Source: Oceanisphaera pacifica (lineage in GTDB: Bacteria > Pseudomonadota > Gammaproteobacteria > Enterobacterales > Aeromonadaceae). From it: 64,000 bases of DNA. Numbering within the stretch: the first letter of the stretch is position 1; each line of letters starts with the position of its first letter. Where the stretch lies: NCBI RefSeq assembly GCF_017498065.1, contig NZ_JAGDFX010000003.1, forward strand, positions 223,540-287,539. The letters are read 5' to 3'. The notes under the pieces are model-generated. The model was not told the DNA's origin and did no database searches. It was given only the letters and a program-made list of their open reading frames with translations. A program made the position numbers and the translations under genes. This document shows, in pieces, positions 1 to 9,142 of this stretch.

Positions 1-1
1 A

Positions 2-1123
2 GACGATCGTGTGGTGGTGACTAACCCTCAAGCGGGGTTGGTAAGTGTGCGTGCTAACCCCAGCGAACTGGCTTTAGTGAAAGATTTTTTAAGCCAAGCT
101 GAGCGCCAGCTTAAGCGTCAGGTAATTTTAGAAGCGCGTATTGTTGAAGTAGAGCTCAAAGATGGCTACGAGCAAGGCATTGACTGGCAAGACCTACAGG
201 CCGGTTCAGGGGCCAATATAACACCGCCTTCACGCGTTACCGGTAATGTTAACCCCTTTCCTGGGTTTAACTTACCCCTTACCGATGTATTGGGAGGGGG
301 CGCCATCTTTAACTTTACCGATGGTAATTTTACCACCGCCGTTAGCTTGTTAGAAACGCAAGGCGAAGTAAACACCTTATCTAACCCAAGAGTAACCACC
401 AGTAATAACCAAAAAGCCGTCATTAAAGTGGGCACAGACGAATATTTTGTGACCAACTTTACCCTTGAAACCACCACCAGCAGTAATGGCAATACCCAAC
501 AGTCGCCAGATATAGAGCTAAAGCCGTTTTTCTCGGGCATTTCGCTAGACGTTACCCCACAAATATCAGAAGACAATAAGGTATTGCTGCACATTCACCC
601 CACAGTCAGTGAGGTGACCGACGGCGAAAAACGCATTAACTTTGGAGAAAACGGTGGCGAGGTCGTATTACCGTTAGCACGCAGTACCGTGCGTGAGTCC
701 GACACCATAGTAGAGGCTAATTCAGGCGAGATGATCATTATTGGTGGTCTTATGCAAGAAAAGCAACGCGAACTAAGCAGCGGTGTGCCGGTATTAAGCC
801 GTATTCCTGTGTTGGGTAACTTATTTAAAAATCGCAGTGTTTCTACCGTTAAAAGTGAGCTGGTGATTATGCTGCGCCCCGTAGTAGTGGCCGAAAATAC
901 CTGGACTGATGAGCTACAACGCTCGCGTGACTTATTAGATAAATGGTACCCAGAGCCCCCCAAGCCGGTACGCAATGTAGACAGCGGCGAAGTGCGCTTT
1001 TCTGAGCCTATGCGTGGCATAGATAATAACCAACCTATGGCCAAAAAACCGGTGAGCCAAAGCACAGGTATTATCTCTAATAATCAGCGGCCCATGCGCA
1101 CTATTGATCGCGAGACGAGGTAA
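2..1123 (+). CDS. mshL: MshL, MSHA pilus outer-membrane secretin (3' part only)
   Basis: C-terminal part of the secretin that forms the outer-membrane pore for the MSHA type IV pilus. The reading frame is open from base 2, so the true start is outside the window. About 373 codons are present. The sequence shows the end of an N-domain (VVVTNPQAGLVSVRA near the start) and then the secretin core, including LLETQGEVNTLSNPRV and, near residue 245, MIIIGGLMQEKQRE with VPVLSRIPVLGNLFKNR, typical of GspD/PilQ/MshL. The C-terminal 80 residues are basic and proline-rich without a clear domain. The stop overlaps the start of the next gene (TAATG), indicating translational coupling. Confidence 0.92.
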   Translation, partial: DDRVVVTNPQAGLVSVRANPSELALVKDFLSQAERQLKRQVILEARIVEVELKDGYEQGIDWQDLQAGSGANITPPSRVTGNVNPFPGFNLPLTDVLGGGAIFNFTDGNFTTAVSLLETQGEVNTLSNPRVTTSNNQKAVIKVGTDEYFVTNFTLETTTSSNGNTQQSPDIELKPFFSGISLDVTPQISEDNKVLLHIHPTVSEVTDGEKRINFGENGGEVVLPLARSTVRESDTIVEANSGEMIIIGGLMQEKQRELSSGVPVLSRIPVLGNLFKNRSVSTVKSELVIMLRPVVVAENTWTDELQRSRDLLDKWYPEPPKPVRNVDSGEVRFSEPMRGIDNNQPMAKKPVSQSTGIISNNQRPMRTIDRETR

Positions 1124-2049
1124 TGACAGTTAGCCATAATATAAGGCCATACAACTTGAGCATGATAACGGTTGTGCTGGGGCTGCTAGCAATAACGCTG
1201 CTCTCTCAAGCCCGTGCTCAAGCAACAGAGTCAGTGGCCAATAATCCAGTAACCAATAATCAGGTAGCCATTACCGATTTAATGGTTAACGCACCAGAGG
1301 CCGAGCTGGACGCCCTTGCGCGCCAATATTTACAACAAGTGGCGCCCAATGCACCCACACCGCCCACTGTGACTCACAGAGCCATGGCCCCTAGTGCAGG
1401 CGTAACTACAAAAAGCGTTGCTAGCAGTTTAGACATTAGCGAGGTCAAACTATCGCGCAAGCAATGGTTAAATGAAGTTAACCGCCAAGCTGATACTGCA
1501 CTTGCAAATAATAACTGGCCGCTGGCCGAAGTCACACTGGCGCAAGCCTTGGGGGAATTTAGCGATGCGCATAAGTTGCGTTTGCGTTTAGCCTCGCTTA
1601 TGTATGGCCGTGGCGCGCTAAGCCAAGCCAGCCAAGTACTACAACAAGGCCTACACTTGGCGCCTCAGCAGCCTGATCTACGACTGACCTTAGCGCGGTT
1701 ATTAGCAGAGCAAGGCCGCTATAGTGCTGCTTTACAACTGCTCAATGAGGCGCAACCGCCCTTGGCCGAGCACCTCGATTATTACAGCCTAAAAGCCGAT
1801 ATGGCCAGGCGTAGCAATCAGTGCCATCAAGCCATTACTACGTATCAGCAATTACTTACCCACAGTAGAGTCGGCGCTTGGTGGTTAGGCTTGGGTTTAT
1901 GCCAGCGCGAGTTAGGGGAAGACTTTAGCTCGGCTTTTTTACAGGCGCGAGCCAGTGCCGATTTAGGCCAAGCCTCACAACGTTTTGTAGAGCAGCAGCT
2001 AACACAATTGCAGCAAGGGGAGCACAATGTCCAAACACAAGCTAACTAA
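1123..2049 (+). CDS. mshN: MshN, TPR-containing MSHA biogenesis protein
   Basis: 308-residue protein with one N-terminal hydrophobic segment (about residues 12-32), an Ala/Asn/Pro-rich linker, and TPR-like helical repeats from about residue 110 to the end (SQASQVLQQGLHLAPQQPDL, YSAALQLLNEAQ). This architecture and its position between mshL and mshE fit MshN, an accessory inner-membrane/periplasmic pilus assembly protein. In Vibrio and Aeromonas mshM (an ExeA-like ATPase) normally sits between mshL and mshN; here mshN starts inside the mshL stop, so mshM is missing from the locus. The 3' end overlaps mshE by 23 bases. Confidence 0.8.
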   Translation: MTVSHNIRPYNLSMITVVLGLLAITLLSQARAQATESVANNPVTNNQVAITDLMVNAPEAELDALARQYLQQVAPNAPTPPTVTHRAMAPSAGVTTKSVASSLDISEVKLSRKQWLNEVNRQADTALANNNWPLAEVTLAQALGEFSDAHKLRLRLASLMYGRGALSQASQVLQQGLHLAPQQPDLRLTLARLLAEQGRYSAALQLLNEAQPPLAEHLDYYSLKADMARRSNQCHQAITTYQQLLTHSRVGAWWLGLGLCQRELGEDFSSAFLQARASADLGQASQRFVEQQLTQLQQGEHNVQTQAN

Positions 2050-3724
2050 GCGCCTGGGTGAGTTGTTAATTGACCATGAGGTAATAACCGAACAACAGCT
2101 AGACGCGGTATTACAACAGCAACAGCGTGAAGGCGGGCGTATTGGTGCGCTTATGGTGCAAATGGGCATATTAACCGAGCCTGAGCTGCTGGGCTTTGTG
2201 GCCGAGCAACTGGGCTTGCCGCTGCTTGATCTTAATAAAATCGACATTGATCCCAAAGCCGTCAAATTATTATCAGAAGTGTATGCGCGCCGCCACCGAG
2301 CATTGGTGATTGAAGCCAGCGACACAGACGCCACCGTAGTGCTGTCTGATCCCGCCGATCTTGATACCCAAGATGCGATAAGCAATTTACTCTCACCCCG
2401 AGAAGTACACTTAGCGGTTGCGTTGCAAAGCCAATTATTTGATTTATACGATCATTTATACCGGCGCACCGACGACATTGCCCATTTGGCCGAGCAGCTA
2501 CAAGGCGAAAATGCCCCCAGCCGACCAATAATGGAAGCGGCTGGGCTAGATGACAGCGACGCTACCGTAGCCAAGCTGCTTTATTCGATGTTTGAAGACG
2601 CCCTGCAAGTGGGCGCGTCAGATATTCATATAGAGCCTGATAAAAAGTTGATCCGTTTTCGGATGCGAGTAGACGGGCGCTTGCAAGAAACCGAGCTAAA
2701 AGAGGTGAACATTGGGCCTGCCATTGTCTCGCGGCTAAAAATTATGGCCGGGTTAGATATTTCAGAACGTCGCCTCCCTCAAGATGGCCGCTTTGCTTTA
2801 ACGATAAAAGACAGCCCTGTAGATATTCGTATGGCCACCATGCCAGTACAATTTGGTGAGGCCGTAGTACTGAGGCTGCTCGATCAATCTCAGGGTATTC
2901 GCAGCCTAGACAAAGCCGGCATGCCCCCCGAGCTACTGACTAAATTTCGCCGCAAGTTAGCCGCGCCCAACGGTATTATCTTGGTTACAGGCCCCACAGG
3001 GAGCGGTAAAACCACTACCCTTTATGGGGCTTTAACTGAGCTCAACACCCCAGAGCTAAAAATTATTACCGCCGAAGACCCAGTAGAATATCAATTGCCA
3101 CGAGTTAACCAAGTACAGGTGAATACCAAAGCGGGCTTAACCTTTGCCTCTATCTTGCGTACCAGCCTGCGCCAAGATCCAGACGTATTACTAATTGGGG
3201 AAATGCGTGACCAAGAAACTGCCGAAATTGCCATGCGCGGCGCACTGACCGGTCACTTAGTACTTTCTACCTTGCACACCAACGATGCGGCAAGCTCGGC
3301 GGTGCGCTTAATGGACATGGGCGTGCCGGGCTTTTTGGTGGCCAGTACCTTAAAAGGCATATTGGCGCAGCGCCTAGTACGTCGCTTATGCGAATACTGC
3401 AAAGTAGAGCATCAGCTTGAGCAAAGCGAACAGCAGTTTTTGCAATACTTAAGCCCAGCGGCCAGTCACACCGGCTTTTACCAAGGCGAGGGTTGTGCCA
3501 GTTGTAACCACACCGGTGCTAAAGGGCGAGTGGGGGTTTATGAATGGTTAGAAATTACCCACGAGATGGCCGATTGCTTGCGTGAGCAAAACATAGACGG
3601 CTTTAACCAGCTCGTGGCCAACGATAAGGGCTACATTACTCTGGCCAAAGCGGCCCTTAAGCTGGCTCAAGCCGGTGACATTGCTCTAAGTGAAGTGCTG
3701 CGCTTAAGTGAGTGGATAGACTAA
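2027..3724 (+). CDS. mshE: MshE, c-di-GMP-binding pilus extension ATPase
   Basis: 565-residue GspE/PilB-family hexameric ATPase that powers MSHA pilus extension. Residues about 5-65 form an MshEN-type domain (RLGELLIDHEVITEQQLDAVLQ then GALMVQMGILTEPELLGFVA), the fold that binds c-di-GMP in the Vibrio and Pseudomonas homologues. The ATPase core has Walker A GPTGSGKTTT (about residue 325), an Asp box, Walker B LLIGEMRDQETAE and the His-box STLHTNDA. A tetracysteine zinc site is visible (CEYC and CASC). It overlaps mshN at the 5' end and mshG at the 3' end. The adjacent PAS-GGDEF-EAL gene makes control by local c-di-GMP plausible (inference). Confidence 0.95.
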   Translation: MSKHKLTKRLGELLIDHEVITEQQLDAVLQQQQREGGRIGALMVQMGILTEPELLGFVAEQLGLPLLDLNKIDIDPKAVKLLSEVYARRHRALVIEASDTDATVVLSDPADLDTQDAISNLLSPREVHLAVALQSQLFDLYDHLYRRTDDIAHLAEQLQGENAPSRPIMEAAGLDDSDATVAKLLYSMFEDALQVGASDIHIEPDKKLIRFRMRVDGRLQETELKEVNIGPAIVSRLKIMAGLDISERRLPQDGRFALTIKDSPVDIRMATMPVQFGEAVVLRLLDQSQGIRSLDKAGMPPELLTKFRRKLAAPNGIILVTGPTGSGKTTTLYGALTELNTPELKIITAEDPVEYQLPRVNQVQVNTKAGLTFASILRTSLRQDPDVLLIGEMRDQETAEIAMRGALTGHLVLSTLHTNDAASSAVRLMDMGVPGFLVASTLKGILAQRLVRRLCEYCKVEHQLEQSEQQFLQYLSPAASHTGFYQGEGCASCNHTGAKGRVGVYEWLEITHEMADCLREQNIDGFNQLVANDKGYITLAKAALKLAQAGDIALSEVLRLSEWID

Positions 3725-4944
3725 TGGCCTTTTTTGAATACCGTGCCCGCAACACGCGAGGGGAGCTAAATAAAGGCCGATTAGAAGCCGCTACAGAGCA
3801 AGCCGCCGCCGACAGTTTAATAAATGCCGGTTTAATGCCGGTTGAAATTAAAGAAGCCAGCAGCAGCGCCAAAAACAGCTTTAAATGGCAGACGTTTTTA
3901 CACGGCGGTGTAAAACTCGAAGTGTTATTAATTTTATGTCGGCAGTTTTCTTCCCTCACCCGCGCCGGTATTCCTATTTTGCGTATTGTAGAAGGCTTGC
4001 GCGATACCACAGACAATAAAGTATTGATAGCGGCACTAACCGAGGTGGTAACGGCACTTAACCAAGGCCAAACGCTCGCTAATGCCTTGGCCGCTCATCC
4101 GCATATTTTTAATACCTTATTTGTGTCACTGGTTGAAGTAGGGGAGAGTACCGGTCAATTAGAAGAAGCCTTTTTGCAGTTAGCGCATTATTTTCAGTTA
4201 GAGCTAGACACCAAACGTCGGGTAAAAGCCGCCACTCGCTACCCCATGTTTGTGAGTATTGCCATGGTAGCGGCCATGGTGGTGGTGAATATTTATGTGA
4301 TCCCGGCCTTTACCGGTATTTTTGCCAGCATGGGCTCTGAGTTACCGCTGGTCACTCGAATTTTGATTGCTACCTCTGAGTTTTTTACTAACTATATTTG
4401 GCACATGGTGGTGGGCATTATAGCGGTAATAATGTTGCTGCTGCGTTACGTAAAAACCAAGCAAGGCCGGTTACGCTGGCACAGATTATTATTGCGCATT
4501 CCCATTATTGGCCCCTTGGTTAATCGTATATTATTAGCGCGCTTTTGCCGCAGCTTTTCGATGATGCTTGGCTCGGGCGTACCCATAGTACAAGTGCTCA
4601 CCTTGGCCGGTAATGCCACCGGCAACGCCTATTTAACTCAAGCTATTCTAGAAATGGGCGATAAACTAGCATCGGGCAGCAGCTTATCGGCGGTAGCAGA
4701 AGAAAGTAAGGTATTTACCCCACTGATTTTACAGATGTTTAAAGTGGGTGAAGAAACCGGTCGCGTAGACCAAATGGTGATGGAAGCCGGCAAGTTCTAT
4801 GAAGAAGAAGTGGACTACGATATTAGTAACTTAACCTCTAAAATAGAGCCGATATTAATAGTGGTTATCTCTGCCATGGTGTTAACGCTGGCACTGGGTA
4901 TATTTACCCCCATGTGGGACATGGTGGGCTTGGTGAATCAGTAA
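3724..4944 (+). CDS. mshG: MshG, inner-membrane platform protein (GspF/PilC family)
   Basis: Polytopic inner-membrane platform protein of the MSHA assembly machine, working with MshE. Two GspF domains (about residues 65-190 and 270-390) contain the usual hallmarks: QFSSLTRAGIPILRIVEGL, FNTLFVSLVEVGESTGQLEE, then SFSMMLGSGVPIVQVL and LQMFKVGEETGRVDQM, with three long hydrophobic segments. I chose the ATG that overlaps the mshE stop (TAATG), giving 406 residues; a GTG four codons upstream is possible but lies inside mshE. It ends a tightly coupled run of genes; the next 1.18 kb has no gene. Confidence 0.93.
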   Translation: MAFFEYRARNTRGELNKGRLEAATEQAAADSLINAGLMPVEIKEASSSAKNSFKWQTFLHGGVKLEVLLILCRQFSSLTRAGIPILRIVEGLRDTTDNKVLIAALTEVVTALNQGQTLANALAAHPHIFNTLFVSLVEVGESTGQLEEAFLQLAHYFQLELDTKRRVKAATRYPMFVSIAMVAAMVVVNIYVIPAFTGIFASMGSELPLVTRILIATSEFFTNYIWHMVVGIIAVIMLLLRYVKTKQGRLRWHRLLLRIPIIGPLVNRILLARFCRSFSMMLGSGVPIVQVLTLAGNATGNAYLTQAILEMGDKLASGSSLSAVAEESKVFTPLILQMFKVGEETGRVDQMVMEAGKFYEEEVDYDISNLTSKIEPILIVVISAMVLTLALGIFTPMWDMVGLVNQ

Positions 4945-6125
4945 AAAGCTGAAAGGCAGTGACTAGGGACTGGTGAATAGGGAATAGTAACCGACAGATA
5001 AGCGTGGTTCTCTAATCCCCAATCCCCAATCCCCAATCCCCAATCACTAATCACTCAAGAACTAACACCCTTTTGCCACGGAAGAACACGGAATACACGG
5101 AAAAATAGCGATAAAATCGGAATAAAGGCCTATTAAGGGTGAAATGGTCGAATTGTATTGGTAGGGGCGAATTTATTCGCACAAAAAACTGACCGCTGAT
5201 AGCTGATAGCTGATAGCTGACGGCTTAAAGCTGCCCTTACAGTCATTGCGAGGAGCGCAGCAACGCGGCAATCCATGTAACAGGCGGCTGTACGCTTTAC
5301 GCCATACGCGGTACGAAAAGAGTGGGCTAAAACATAGCGCCCGACGCCCAGCTCCAAGCGCCCAGATAAGCTAAACCTAAGACCCTTTTGCAACGGAAGA
5401 ACACGGAATACACGGAAAAATAGCGATAAAATCGGAATAAAGGCCTATCAAGGGTGAAATGGTCGAATTGTATTGGTAGGGGCGAATTTATTCGCACAAA
5501 AAACTGGCCGCTGATCGCTGACGGCTTAAAGCTGCCCTTACAGTCATTGCGAGGAGCGTAGCGACGCGGCAATCCATGTAACAGCCAGCGGTACGCTTTA
5601 CGCCATACGCCATACGCGGTACGAAAAGAATGGGCAAAACATAGCGCCCGGCGCCCGGCTCCAAGCGCCCAGATAAGCTAAACCTAAGACCCTTTTGCAA
5701 CGGAAGAACACGGAATACACGGAAAAATAGCGATAAGATCTGAATTAAGGCCTGCTAAGGGTGAAGCGGTCGAATTGTATTGGTAGGGGCGAATTTATTC
5801 GCACAAAAAACTGGCCGCTGATAGCTGACGGCTTAAAGCTGCCCTTACAGTCATTGCGAGGAGCGTAGCGACGCGGCAATCCATTTTATATTGGTGACTC
5901 GGGACTAGGGACTAGGGACTAGGGATTAGGGAATAGAAGATCAGTGATTAAACCACCAATCCCTGTTCACTGCCCAATATTTAAACAACAACGGTTGAAT
6001 AGCCTCAAGCGGAGCGGTATTATTACTAATAACTTTATTCATTATTGTGTACACTGATGCTTTAAAGTGGCACAGTCATTTTTACAACCAACACGGTTTA
6101 TAACAACAAGAGCAAGGAACAAAAT
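4945..6125. repeat. Triplicated ~310-bp intergenic repeat block between mshG and mshA
   Basis: No credible gene in 1,181 bases. Three nearly identical direct copies start at about 5067, 5382 and 5689 (spacings 315 and 307), the last shortened to about 5885. Each copy contains an ACGGAAGAACACGGAATAC segment, a small hairpin GGGGCGAATTTATTCGC, runs of GATAGCTGAC, a CEERSD-type element (copies at 5242-5283, 5543-5584, 5850-5885) and, in the first two, a palindrome-rich TACGC tract. The block is flanked by simple tandem tracts: CAATCCC-type repeats at about 5012-5050 and GGGACTA-type repeats at about 5896-5930. mshF and mshB lie in this gap in Vibrio-type clusters and were not found. The final 100 bases should hold the mshA promoter, but I see no convincing one. 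Confidence 0.9.
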
Positions 6126-6647
6126 ATGAAAAGAAGTGCGGGTTTTACCCTAATTGAATTAGTTATCGTTATCGTTATTTTAGGTATTTTAGGTGCAGTA
6201 GCAGCGCCTAAGTTATTTAACCTACAAGGTGATGCTTATAGTGCCAACCTTAATGCCATGAAGAGTTCTATTTCGACGGGTATGACAATGGCGAATGCTA
6301 AGGCGCAGATTGAAGGTAAATATAATGTTGCTGGTGCTGCAACAGCTGGTGAGGATACAGTAGGAGATTACTTTAATGTTGGATTTACTGCGGGTTTTCC
6401 TAAAATCGGCACTGCAGATAATGACTGGAAAGACGGTATTCTAGGTACTCTAGAAGAATTTGATATTGCCCGTTATGATTTTGATCCTACTGAGGCTGTA
6501 GCTAACACATCAGCTGGAGTATTATTAATATCTCCTAATGCAGCTAATGATTCTGCGAATTGTTATGTTCGTTATACTGAAGCTTTAAAACCTGAAGGCG
6601 GCGCTAGAACATCGGCCAAAGTAGAAGCTGAAACTTCAGGCTGTTAA
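6126..6647 (+). CDS. mshA: MshA, major MSHA type IV pilin
   Basis: Type IVa-like prepilin of 173 residues. A short leader MKRSAG is followed by FTLIELVIVIVILGILGAVA, the class-defining hydrophobic helix with Glu5; prepilin peptidase would cut after Gly6 and methylate Phe. Two cysteines near the C terminus (NCYVRYTEAL and the final SGC) fit the D-region disulfide. A good ribosome site (AGCAAGGAAC) precedes the ATG. It stands alone between the repeat block and a strong terminator, so it can be expressed above the minor pilin genes. MshA and MshB are paralogues; with a single copy, MshA is the better call. Confidence 0.85.
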   Translation: MKRSAGFTLIELVIVIVILGILGAVAAPKLFNLQGDAYSANLNAMKSSISTGMTMANAKAQIEGKYNVAGAATAGEDTVGDYFNVGFTAGFPKIGTADNDWKDGILGTLEEFDIARYDFDPTEAVANTSAGVLLISPNAANDSANCYVRYTEALKPEGGARTSAKVEAETSGC

Positions 6648-6663
6648 TAACCAATAATCGACA

Positions 6664-6687
6664 AGGGCGGCTTAGGCCGCCTTTTTT
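6664..6687 (+). terminator. Rho-independent terminator after mshA
   Basis: Stem GGCGGC with loop TTAG and GCCGCC, followed by six T residues. It lies between mshA and mshC and would let the major pilin be made in excess over downstream minor pilins by partial read-through. Confidence 0.85.
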
Positions 6688-6711
6688 CTCACTCTATGAA
6701 GTATAAAATTT

Positions 6712-7224
6712 ATGCAGATAGAGCGTGGTTTTACGCTAATTGAATTAGTATTAGTGCTGTTGCTGATTGGCATAATGAGCGCTGTGGCAGTGCCACGCCT
6801 GTTTAGCAATGCCGATACTGGCAATATTACGACTCGCGATGCGTTAGTGTCTCGGTTGCGGTTAGTGCAAACCATGAATATGAATGAGCCTCAAACTCAG
6901 CGTACGCGCTTGGTGGTGGGTCAACCTCAAAATGGTCAAACGGGCTTTGCCCATATTACTGATGTTATCAGTGCCGATGCCGATCCGGTCGGTAGTGCTA
7001 ACCTTAGTGACACCTCAGCTTGGCGACGCATGCATAATGCCGATGCCGCTATTACCGTAAATACACGGACTAATTTTTCTCTCCTTTTTACCCGCTTAGG
7101 CAAGCCAAAGCTTTATGGTAGCAATGGACAACTTGTTACTGATTGCGAGAGCGGCTGTGAATTACTTGTTGGCAATAAATATAAACTGCGCATCGAATCG
7201 GAGGGTTATATACATGGTTTATAA
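6712..7224 (+). CDS. mshC: MshC, minor pilin/pseudopilin
   Basis: 170-residue prepilin-like protein: leader MQIERG, then FTLIELVLVLLLIGIMSAVA with Glu5. The remaining soluble domain is unassigned, with two cysteines (DCESGCELLVG) near the C terminus. First of the minor pilin set mshC-D-O-P that primes or tips the pilus. It starts 25 bases after the mshA terminator and overlaps the start of mshD. Confidence 0.85.
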   Translation: MQIERGFTLIELVLVLLLIGIMSAVAVPRLFSNADTGNITTRDALVSRLRLVQTMNMNEPQTQRTRLVVGQPQNGQTGFAHITDVISADADPVGSANLSDTSAWRRMHNADAAITVNTRTNFSLLFTRLGKPKLYGSNGQLVTDCESGCELLVGNKYKLRIESEGYIHGL

Positions 7225-7804
7225 AGGTGCGCACTTAATGACGGTTTCGAATAAACAAGCGGGCTTTTCCTTGTTCGAACTAGTATTAGGCATTGTGTTG
7301 CTGGGTATTTTGATGGCTGGCTCCTTGGCCATGCTGATTAACCTAGCACCTAAAACCGTTGATCCGGCGATGGAAGTGCGCGCTGCACAATTGGCGCAGC
7401 GCTTGTTAAACGATATTTCACTGCAAAAGTATGATCACAATAATAGCCATCTTGCCTGTGGCACTACCAATGCAGAGCTATGTACGCTGCCAGAAAACTA
7501 TGGGCCTGATGTTGCTGAGTTAGCATTAGCCGATTTTAATGATGTGGATGATTACGATACCACTGCCATTTGTGCGGCCAGCTTTAAACCCAGCAGCTGC
7601 AATAATGACTGGATTGCCGCTTGTTGGTTTACCGAGCAATGTGATGATAACAGTAATGCTTATAGCGGTTTTATGGTGAACATTGCCGTTAAGCCCCATG
7701 TGTTTGACACGCAAGCAGACTCCGCTAAGCAAATAGAGATTGCCGTACGCCAACCCAGTGGCAACGTATGGCAATATGCGGTACTAAGGGGTAACTACCC
7801 ATGA
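7214..7804 (+). CDS. mshD: MshD, minor pilin/pseudopilin
   Basis: Prepilin-like protein with N-terminal methylation motif QAGFSLFELVLGIVLLGILM (Gly before Phe, Glu5 present). Two starts are possible: ATG 7214, preceded by GGAGGG at good spacing (196 residues, 17-residue leader), and ATG 7238, preceded by AAGGTG (9-residue leader). I use the first. A longer upstream open frame exists but lies inside mshC. Several cysteines in the body suggest disulfides. It overlaps mshC by 11 bases and mshO by 4 (ATGA). Confidence 0.83.
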   Translation: MVYKGAHLMTVSNKQAGFSLFELVLGIVLLGILMAGSLAMLINLAPKTVDPAMEVRAAQLAQRLLNDISLQKYDHNNSHLACGTTNAELCTLPENYGPDVAELALADFNDVDDYDTTAICAASFKPSSCNNDWIAACWFTEQCDDNSNAYSGFMVNIAVKPHVFDTQADSAKQIEIAVRQPSGNVWQYAVLRGNYP

Positions 7805-8664
7805 GCCTTTTCATAAACTCAGCTACCAGCGCTCCTATTAGTAAACAGCGCGGCTTTACCCTAATAGAGCTGGTGATCGCCATGACCATTATGGCGGTGG
7901 TGTCGGTGTTTTCGATTAAATTTATCACCAATAGCGTGGGTATCTATCAGCAAGGTAAAGATCGCGAGCAATTAATGAGCGATGTGCGCTTTGGCATAGA
8001 GCGACTCAACCGCGAAGTGCGCAACGCCGTACCCGGCTCATTGCGTATTGAAGATATAGCAGGTAATAAAAAAGGCACTGATGCTTGTGTGCGTTTTTGG
8101 CCTATCGACACCGCTCGGCGTTATACAGATATTGAGCCGGGCACACCCTCTACAAAAGATAACGTGATTATACCCGCTCGACCCGATGAGTTAGATGAAA
8201 GTGGTCACCGGACTGATAAGCTTGAATATTACCCCAGCAGCTGGATGATTATTTCGCCCATCGGTTTAGACTCAAGAGACCAAGTTTGTCTTGATGCCCC
8301 AGCGGACACCGCTTGCGCAGTGCAGATTATTGCTGAACCAATACCTGCAAATGGTACAGACTTAGAGTTTTCGGTCGATAAAATATCAAGGTCCAGTAAT
8401 CAACGAGTATTTTTTGCCAAAGACCAAGTGCGTTACTGCATTACGGCAGAAAAAAAACTTACTCGAGCCAATGGGCTGATTGGCGAGTCTTTTGACCAAC
8501 CAGTACTCATGGCCGAACATATTTCCAAGGGAGATTTCTCCGAGGGCAGCAATACAGGTGAAGACGCAGATTTATATTCGCAGTTAACCTTTAACTTAAC
8601 CGCCAGTAACAATAACGAACACATTAGCTTTAGTCATAAAATAAGGCTGTATAATGCGCCATAA
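7801..8664 (+). CDS. mshO: MshO, minor pilin/pseudopilin
   Basis: 287 residues with leader ending in QRG and then FTLIELVIAMTIMAVVSVFS, a prepilin helix with Glu5. The body resembles PilW/MshO-type minor pilins (GKDREQLMSDVRFGIERLNR following the helix). Four-base overlap with mshD and 11-base overlap with mshP show a coupled operon. Confidence 0.85.
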   Translation: MSLFINSATSAPISKQRGFTLIELVIAMTIMAVVSVFSIKFITNSVGIYQQGKDREQLMSDVRFGIERLNREVRNAVPGSLRIEDIAGNKKGTDACVRFWPIDTARRYTDIEPGTPSTKDNVIIPARPDELDESGHRTDKLEYYPSSWMIISPIGLDSRDQVCLDAPADTACAVQIIAEPIPANGTDLEFSVDKISRSSNQRVFFAKDQVRYCITAEKKLTRANGLIGESFDQPVLMAEHISKGDFSEGSNTGEDADLYSQLTFNLTASNNNEHISFSHKIRLYNAP

Positions 8665-9133
8665 CCCAATATCTGGCTTACCTAACACAGTGCCCAAAAA
8701 GCAAGCTGGCAGTATGCTGCTAATTGTTGTATTTATGATGGTAGTACTCGCATTATTGGTGACCACTATGGGCAGCTTTTTATCAGACAGCAGTCAAAAA
8801 ACCAGTGTAGAAGTACGCGCCACCCGCGCGTTAATGGCGGCCCAAAGTGGCTTAGAGTATGGTTTTTATAAAGTGGGTAATGCAGACAAGGATAATCCGA
8901 CTGCCGTCGCGGAGATGTGTAACAACATCGATAAATATTCTCTGCCATTTGACGATATTAAAGGGCTGGATCAATGCACTGCGACCGTAACTTGCACTAC
9001 GGTACCAGATAGCAAAACCTATACGATCAAAAGTGAAGGCAACTGCGGTGAACCATTAACTGCCAGCCATTCCAAGGACGACACCAGCACAGATTTCGCC
9101 GTTAGCCGCACATTAACGGCCGAGGCTCAATAA
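8654..9133 (+). CDS. mshP: MshP, MSHA biogenesis membrane protein (PilX-like)
   Basis: 159-residue protein with a 20-residue N-terminal extension, then QAGSMLLIVVFMMVVLALLV, a single transmembrane helix that resembles a prepilin helix but lacks the Phe-Thr-Leu-Ile-Glu motif, as in MshP/PilX. The next segment (RATRALMAAQSGLEYGFYKV) is the conserved PilX/MshP region. Cysteine pairs in the C-terminal half (MCNNIDK, QCTATVTC) suggest disulfides. It is followed nine bases later by mshQ. Confidence 0.8.
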   Translation: MRHNPISGLPNTVPKKQAGSMLLIVVFMMVVLALLVTTMGSFLSDSSQKTSVEVRATRALMAAQSGLEYGFYKVGNADKDNPTAVAEMCNNIDKYSLPFDDIKGLDQCTATVTCTTVPDSKTYTIKSEGNCGEPLTASHSKDDTSTDFAVSRTLTAEAQ

Positions 9134-9142
9134 GGAGTTTTT

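Noticed and set aside
5133..5700. Three minus-strand frames of 70-86 codons in the msh gap
   Set aside because: They translate the triplicated repeat, including the CEERSD-type element; no ribosome sites, no conserved protein character.
6068..6083. Possible sigma-54 promoter (TGGCAC) upstream of mshA
   Set aside because: The -24 half fits, but the -12 half reads TTTTT instead of TTGC, so the essential GC is missing.
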